Shown: positions 58,835-62,002 of the stretch, piece by piece
How the letters are laid out: every line of letters begins with the position of its first letter
Position numbering within the stretch: the first letter of the stretch is position 1
NCBI RefSeq assembly: GCF_910579365.1
Contig: NZ_CAJTUX010000008.1
Coordinates: 1-62,002, forward strand
Direction: 5' to 3'
Length of the DNA: 62,002 nt
DNA from: an uncultured Oscillibacter sp.
Lineage (GTDB): Bacteria > Bacillota > Clostridia > Oscillospirales > Oscillospiraceae
Program-made: the position numbers and the translations under genes
Notes under the pieces: generated by a model
Seen by the model: the letters and a program-made list of their open reading frames with translations, nothing else
What the model was told of the DNA's origin: nothing
Database searches by the model: none

Positions 58835-59599
58835 TCAGCCCATCATCGCCAGCATGGTGTGAAGGTTGTTCAGCATGGTCTGTTCCGTCTCCAGCAAAAA
58901 CTCGCTGAACGGGTGCAGCAGCAGCAGCAGCAGCGACAGACCCACCAAAACCTTCAGCTCAATGTTGATGGAGAAGACATTGATTTGGGGAATGACCTTC
59001 ATCAAAACGCCCATTCCCAGCTGGCCGATCAGCTCCGCCGCCAAAACCGGCATGCACATCTTCACCGCCAGCAAGGTACATTCGACAAAAAGCTCCAGGG
59101 CCAGATTGGTCACATCGTTTCCAATGGACACGCCGCCATAGCGCACCACCTGCCCGGAGGTCACCATGATCCGCATCAGCGTATGGTGCCCGTTTCCGGC
59201 GAAAAACAACAGGATCATCAGCGTGTTGAGCAGCGAGCCCGTGACGGACATATTGGAGTGAGAGCCGGAATCGTAAATCTGGTTCATGGTCATACCCATC
59301 TGGGTGTCGATGGCCAAACCCGCCATCTGGGGAATATAGAAGAAAAAATGAACCACGAGGCCCAGCACCAGTCCCAGGGCTATCTCCAGCAAAATGGCGG
59401 CCGCGAAAGGCAATACCCCCGACGGCGGCTCCAGCCGCCCCCCCTCCAGCGAATAGGTGAACGCGGAGAGAACCAGCACAAATCCGGCCCGGAAGAAACT
59501 GGGAAAATTCTGCCGGCCCAACAGGGGATTGAACAGCACAAAGCCGCTCATCCGGGCCGTTATCAGCAAAAAGAGCGTCAGCGCCCCTTCGTCTATCAT
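58835..59599 (-). CDS. fliR: Flagellar export gate protein FliR
   Basis: 254 residues and about six membrane helices, with the family stretch ALGLVLGLVVHFFFYIPQMAGLAIDTQMG. With FliP and FliQ it builds the export channel. It starts 11 nt after fliQ. Confidence 0.93.
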   Translation of the reverse strand: MIDEGALTLFLLITARMSGFVLFNPLLGRQNFPSFFRAGFVLVLSAFTYSLEGGRLEPPSGVLPFAAAILLEIALGLVLGLVVHFFFYIPQMAGLAIDTQMGMTMNQIYDSGSHSNMSVTGSLLNTLMILLFFAGNGHHTLMRIMVTSGQVVRYGGVSIGNDVTNLALELFVECTLLAVKMCMPVLAAELIGQLGMGVLMKVIPQINVFSINIELKVLVGLSLLLLLLHPFSEFLLETEQTMLNNLHTMLAMMG

Positions 59600-59610
59600 A
59601 GGCCCCTCCG

Positions 59611-59874
59611 CTAAATGGTCGCCAGCAGGTCAAAAATTTCTCTGGTGTACTCCTGAAGCGTGGTCAGCATCCAGCCGCCGCTGAAAAGAAGAACACTCAT
59701 GACGATCACCACCTTCAAGATGAAGGAGATGGTCTGCTCGTGAATCTGGGTCACCGCCTGGAAGATGGCCACCAGGACGCCGGCCAGCATACTCAAAACC
59801 AGCATGGGCCCGCCCAGCTTGATGACCACGCCCACGGAGTCCCGCATCACATCCGTTATCATTGCCGTATCCAT
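59611..59874 (-). CDS. fliQ: Flagellar export gate protein FliQ
   Basis: 87 residues, two membrane helices, QAVTQIHEQTISFILKV conserved. Part of the FliPQR channel. Confidence 0.94.
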   Translation of the reverse strand: MDTAMITDVMRDSVGVVIKLGGPMLVLSMLAGVLVAIFQAVTQIHEQTISFILKVVIVMSVLLFSGGWMLTTLQEYTREIFDLLATI

Positions 59875-59887
59875 CGTTCAGCCCTCA

Positions 59888-60562
59888 CTAATGAAAGTCC
59901 CGCACCAGGGTGGAAAACAGCAGCTCCCACCCGTTCAAGGTCACGAATAACAGCAGCTTGAAAGGTGCGGAGATCATAGACGGCGGTAACATAATCATGC
60001 CCATGGACATCAGCGTGCAGGACACCACAATGTCGATCAGCATGAAGGGAATATACAGCAACAGTCCGATGGTAAACGCCTTTTGCAGCTCGCAGGTCAC
60101 AAAAGAGGGCACAATGATCCGCAGGGGCAGGGACTCCACCACCGTCTCGGTATTCACCTCGTCCGGCATGGACACATGAGCCATATTGCAGAACATCTCC
60201 AGGGTGTTGATCTGGGTGTTCCGCACCATGAACTCCGCCAGCGGTCTTGACGCCCGCTCAAAAAATTCCTCCTGGGAGATTTCCTCCGCCTGATAGGGCT
60301 CGTAGGCCTCCTCCTGGATGCGGGTGATGGTGGGCGACATGGTAAAAAAGGTCAAAAACAGCGCGAGGCCCACCAGCACAAGGTTCGGCGGCGTTTGCTG
60401 CGTGCCCATGGCATTGCGCAAAAAGGAAAAGGAGATGATATACCGGGTAAAGGACGTCATCATCACCACGAGCGAGGGCAAAAGCGTAATCATCGTCGTC
60501 AGAAACAGGATTTCCAACGCCTGTACGTTCTCGCCGTTTACATTGATCAGCCCTTCCGGCAC
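59888..60562 (-). CDS. fliP: Flagellar export gate protein FliP
   Basis: 224 residues, four membrane helices, with TSFTRYIISFSFLRNAMGTQQTPPN and VVSCTLMSMGMIMLPPSMISAPFKLLLF as signatures. It begins close to the mature part and lacks the long signal sequence of enterobacterial FliP. GTG start preceded by GGAGG. Forms the pentameric core of the channel. Confidence 0.96.
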   Translation of the reverse strand: MPEGLINVNGENVQALEILFLTTMITLLPSLVVMMTSFTRYIISFSFLRNAMGTQQTPPNLVLVGLALFLTFFTMSPTITRIQEEAYEPYQAEEISQEEFFERASRPLAEFMVRNTQINTLEMFCNMAHVSMPDEVNTETVVESLPLRIIVPSFVTCELQKAFTIGLLLYIPFMLIDIVVSCTLMSMGMIMLPPSMISAPFKLLLFVTLNGWELLFSTLVRDFH

Positions 60563-60569
60563 CTCCAGT

Positions 60570-60926
60570 TCACCTCCGCTTCTTTTGTGATAAAACTGTC
60601 ATCAGGGCCTCCTGAAAGCCCGGCCGCTCTTCGGCTTCCCGCTTCCAGGAGGCGGCCTCTTCCTTTGTGAGCTCCGCCAGCAGGGAGATTCCCGCCGGCG
60701 TAGCTCCCAGGAGCAAAAACCGCTCTCCCGCCCTGACCAGGACCACTCTCTGGTCCCGCCCCAGGGGCAATTGGTCCAAAGCCTCCATCTGCCGTCCCGG
60801 CTGGAAGCCCCGCAGGGCCCCCCGCCCCGCCACATACCGGGTAAACCAGTAGGCAAGGCCCATGACCAGGACGACGCAGATGATCAGCCACAGAAAGGAG
60901 GCTAAGGTCGTGTCCCCAGAGAACAT
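60570..60926 (-). CDS. fliO: Flagellar export protein FliO (FliZ type)
   Basis: 118 residues: one membrane helix (about 9-28), then the FliO core QMEALDQLPLGRDQRVVLVRAGERFLLLGATPAGI and a charged tail. FliO helps assemble FliP. Position between cheY and fliP is the usual one. Confidence 0.88.
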   Translation of the reverse strand: MFSGDTTLASFLWLIICVVLVMGLAYWFTRYVAGRGALRGFQPGRQMEALDQLPLGRDQRVVLVRAGERFLLLGATPAGISLLAELTKEEAASWKREAEERPGFQEALMTVLSQKKRR

Positions 60927-60930
60927 TCCG

Positions 60931-61299
60931 TCAGGGATTGCCCAGGATGGTGCTGACGGTCTTCAAAACCCGGTCCGGCTTAAAGGGCTTGACGATGAAG
61001 TCCTTCGCGCCGGAACGCACCGCGTCCATAACCATACTCTCCTGACCCATGGCGGAGCACATGACCACGTTGGCGCCGCTGTCCTTGGCGCGAATGGCCT
61101 TCAGGGCCTCCAGGCCGTCCATGTTGGGCATGGTGATGTCCATAATGACCAGGTCCGGACCGATCTCGCCGAACTTCTCCACGGCGTCGGCGCCGTCTAC
61201 GGCCTCGAACAGCTCAGTGTAACCGTTTTTGCTCAGGGTATCCTTAATCATCTTCCGCATAAAGGCAGCGTCGTCGACCAGCAGAATCTTTTTAGCCAT
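60931..61299 (-). CDS. cheY: Chemotaxis response regulator CheY
   Basis: A 122-residue single receiver with phosphoryl Asp54 (VIMDITMPNMDG), Asp9/Asp10 and Lys in FIVKPF. It carries the signal from CheA to the flagellar switch; CheC removes the phosphate. Located between fliN and fliO as in Bacillus. Confidence 0.96.
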   Translation of the reverse strand: MAKKILLVDDAAFMRKMIKDTLSKNGYTELFEAVDGADAVEKFGEIGPDLVIMDITMPNMDGLEALKAIRAKDSGANVVMCSAMGQESMVMDAVRSGAKDFIVKPFKPDRVLKTVSTILGNP

Positions 61300-61375
61300 G
61301 GTATGATTCCTTCCTTCTCGTTCAATATAAATAAAATGACATATTTCAAAGCGCCGGGTTCATAGATTCGGCGGC

Positions 61376-61996
61376 TTATTTTTTCACCAGCTCGATGACG
61401 GGCTCCTGCACGATCTCGGTGATCCGAACGCCAAAGTTGTCGTCAATCACCACCACGTCGCCCCGGGCCACACACTTGCCGTTGACAAACAGGTCCACCT
61501 GGTCGCCGGCCAGCTTATCCAGCACCACCAGCGACCCCTTGGAAAACTCCAGAATATCCTGCACCTTCCGCTGAGTCCGGCCGATTTCCACCGTCACCTG
61601 GAGGGGAACCTCCATAATGAGGTCCAGGTTCTGGGCCTGTTCCTTGCCCAGGACATCCGCCGGGTTCATCTCCCGCAGCGGCGCGGGCTTGGTGTTGATA
61701 ACCTTGGGCTCCGGCGCGGCCGCGGCCTGGGGAGCCTGGGGCGGATAGGGATAGGGGTAGGGATAATACATCGGCGGATACATGCCGTTCATGCCCTCCG
61801 GCATGGGATAGCCCATCTGCGGCGGCATCTGCGGCATCTGGGCCGCCGGGGCCCCAGGCTGCGGAGCGGCCTGGGGGGGTACGGGAGCGGGCTGGGGAGC
61901 CGGCGCTGCCTGAGGCGCGGGAGCGGGCTGGGGGGCAGGGGCGGACGCGCCGCCGGCCATGCCGGCCATCATCGCCTCGATCTCCTCCTGACTCAT
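61376..61996 (-). CDS. fliN: Flagellar switch protein FliN with long Pro/Ala linker
   Basis: 206 residues as seen. The N-terminus MSQEEIEAMMAGM resembles the CheY-P-binding peptide of FliM/FliY. Residues about 15-110 are Pro/Ala/Gln/Tyr-rich linker. The C-terminal 85 residues are the SpoA domain (MEVPLQVTVEIGRTQRKVQDIL and GRGD-like VARGDVVVIDDNFGVRITEI). It stands where Bacillus has fliY but lacks the CheC-like phosphatase domain. The ATG is 7 nt from the window edge, so an earlier start cannot be excluded. Confidence 0.85.
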   Translation of the reverse strand: MSQEEIEAMMAGMAGGASAPAPQPAPAPQAAPAPQPAPVPPQAAPQPGAPAAQMPQMPPQMGYPMPEGMNGMYPPMYYPYPYPYPPQAPQAAAAPEPKVINTKPAPLREMNPADVLGKEQAQNLDLIMEVPLQVTVEIGRTQRKVQDILEFSKGSLVVLDKLAGDQVDLFVNGKCVARGDVVVIDDNFGVRITEIVQEPVIELVKK

Positions 61997-62002
61997 CTTT
62001 CC

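Overview
The window is high-GC DNA from a motile bacterium of the Clostridia. The family-level guess is an Oscillospiraceae/Oscillospirales-type gut organism. This rests on the Bacillus/Clostridium-style fla/che gene order, csrA-fliW next to flgL, CheC/CheD/CheV chemotaxis proteins, the sigma-28 promoter form, a GAACNNNNGTTC-type LexA box and SLH-anchored surface proteins. It is an inference from gene content and style; no sequence search was possible. Several genes start with TTG or GTG (csrA, secG, parA-like, flhB, cheA, flhA, fliP).

Layout. 1-97 is the first 32 codons of a flagellin running off the left edge, with a leader of about 190 nt and a sigma-28 promoter. 449-13607 is mostly housekeeping: an esterase, a zinc-ribbon protein, a PepSY protein, tRNA-Arg(CCU), lrgAB, a nucleoside ABC uptake system (BMP lipoprotein, ATPase, two permeases), deoC-deoD, a secreted HtrA-like protease, secG and lexA. 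13672-19859 (minus) is the late flagellar operon flgM-flgN-flgK-flgL-DUF6470-fliW-csrA-yjfB-like, read from a second sigma-28 promoter. 20071-24605 (minus) is cheA-cheW-cheR-cheB.

24701-38619 (plus) starts with a FliK-like protein and FlhX, then a PilZ protein, a 1681-residue SLH protein, a 1386-residue BIG2/repeat/SLH protein, a second PilZ protein and a lone Clp-type AAA+ ATPase. 38568-47989 (minus) carries fliD-fliS-fliT-like, an FtsE-like ABC ATPase with unusual motifs, a methyl-accepting chemotaxis protein, an FtsA-like actin-fold protein with a long C-terminal extension, and a Lys/Ala-rich single-pass membrane protein. 48161-49665 (plus) is a ParA-like ATPase plus a ComFB protein. 49765-62002 (minus) is the core operon fliN-cheY-fliO-fliP-fliQ-fliR-flhB-flhA-fliA-(two rod/hook genes)-cheC-cheD-cheV-EAL/HDOD.

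How it fits together. The right-hand operon builds the export gate and switch and makes sigma-28 (FliA). FlgM holds FliA until the hook is finished, and two strong sigma-28 sites drive flagellin and the flgM operon. Flagellin output is then probably tuned by CsrA and FliW: the flagellin leader has a hairpin presenting AAGGA in its loop, 24 nt from a second AAGGA in the Shine-Dalgarno. Two PilZ proteins, a ComFB protein and a degenerate EAL-HDOD protein suggest cyclic-dinucleotide input into motility and the cell surface. The parts most likely to hold something undescribed are the PilZ/SLH/AAA+ block, the FtsA-like plus Lys/Ala-rich membrane protein pair, the degenerate FtsE-like ATPase inside the filament-cap operon, and the ParA-ComFB pair in a cluster whose flhA-fliA junction lacks flhF and flhG.
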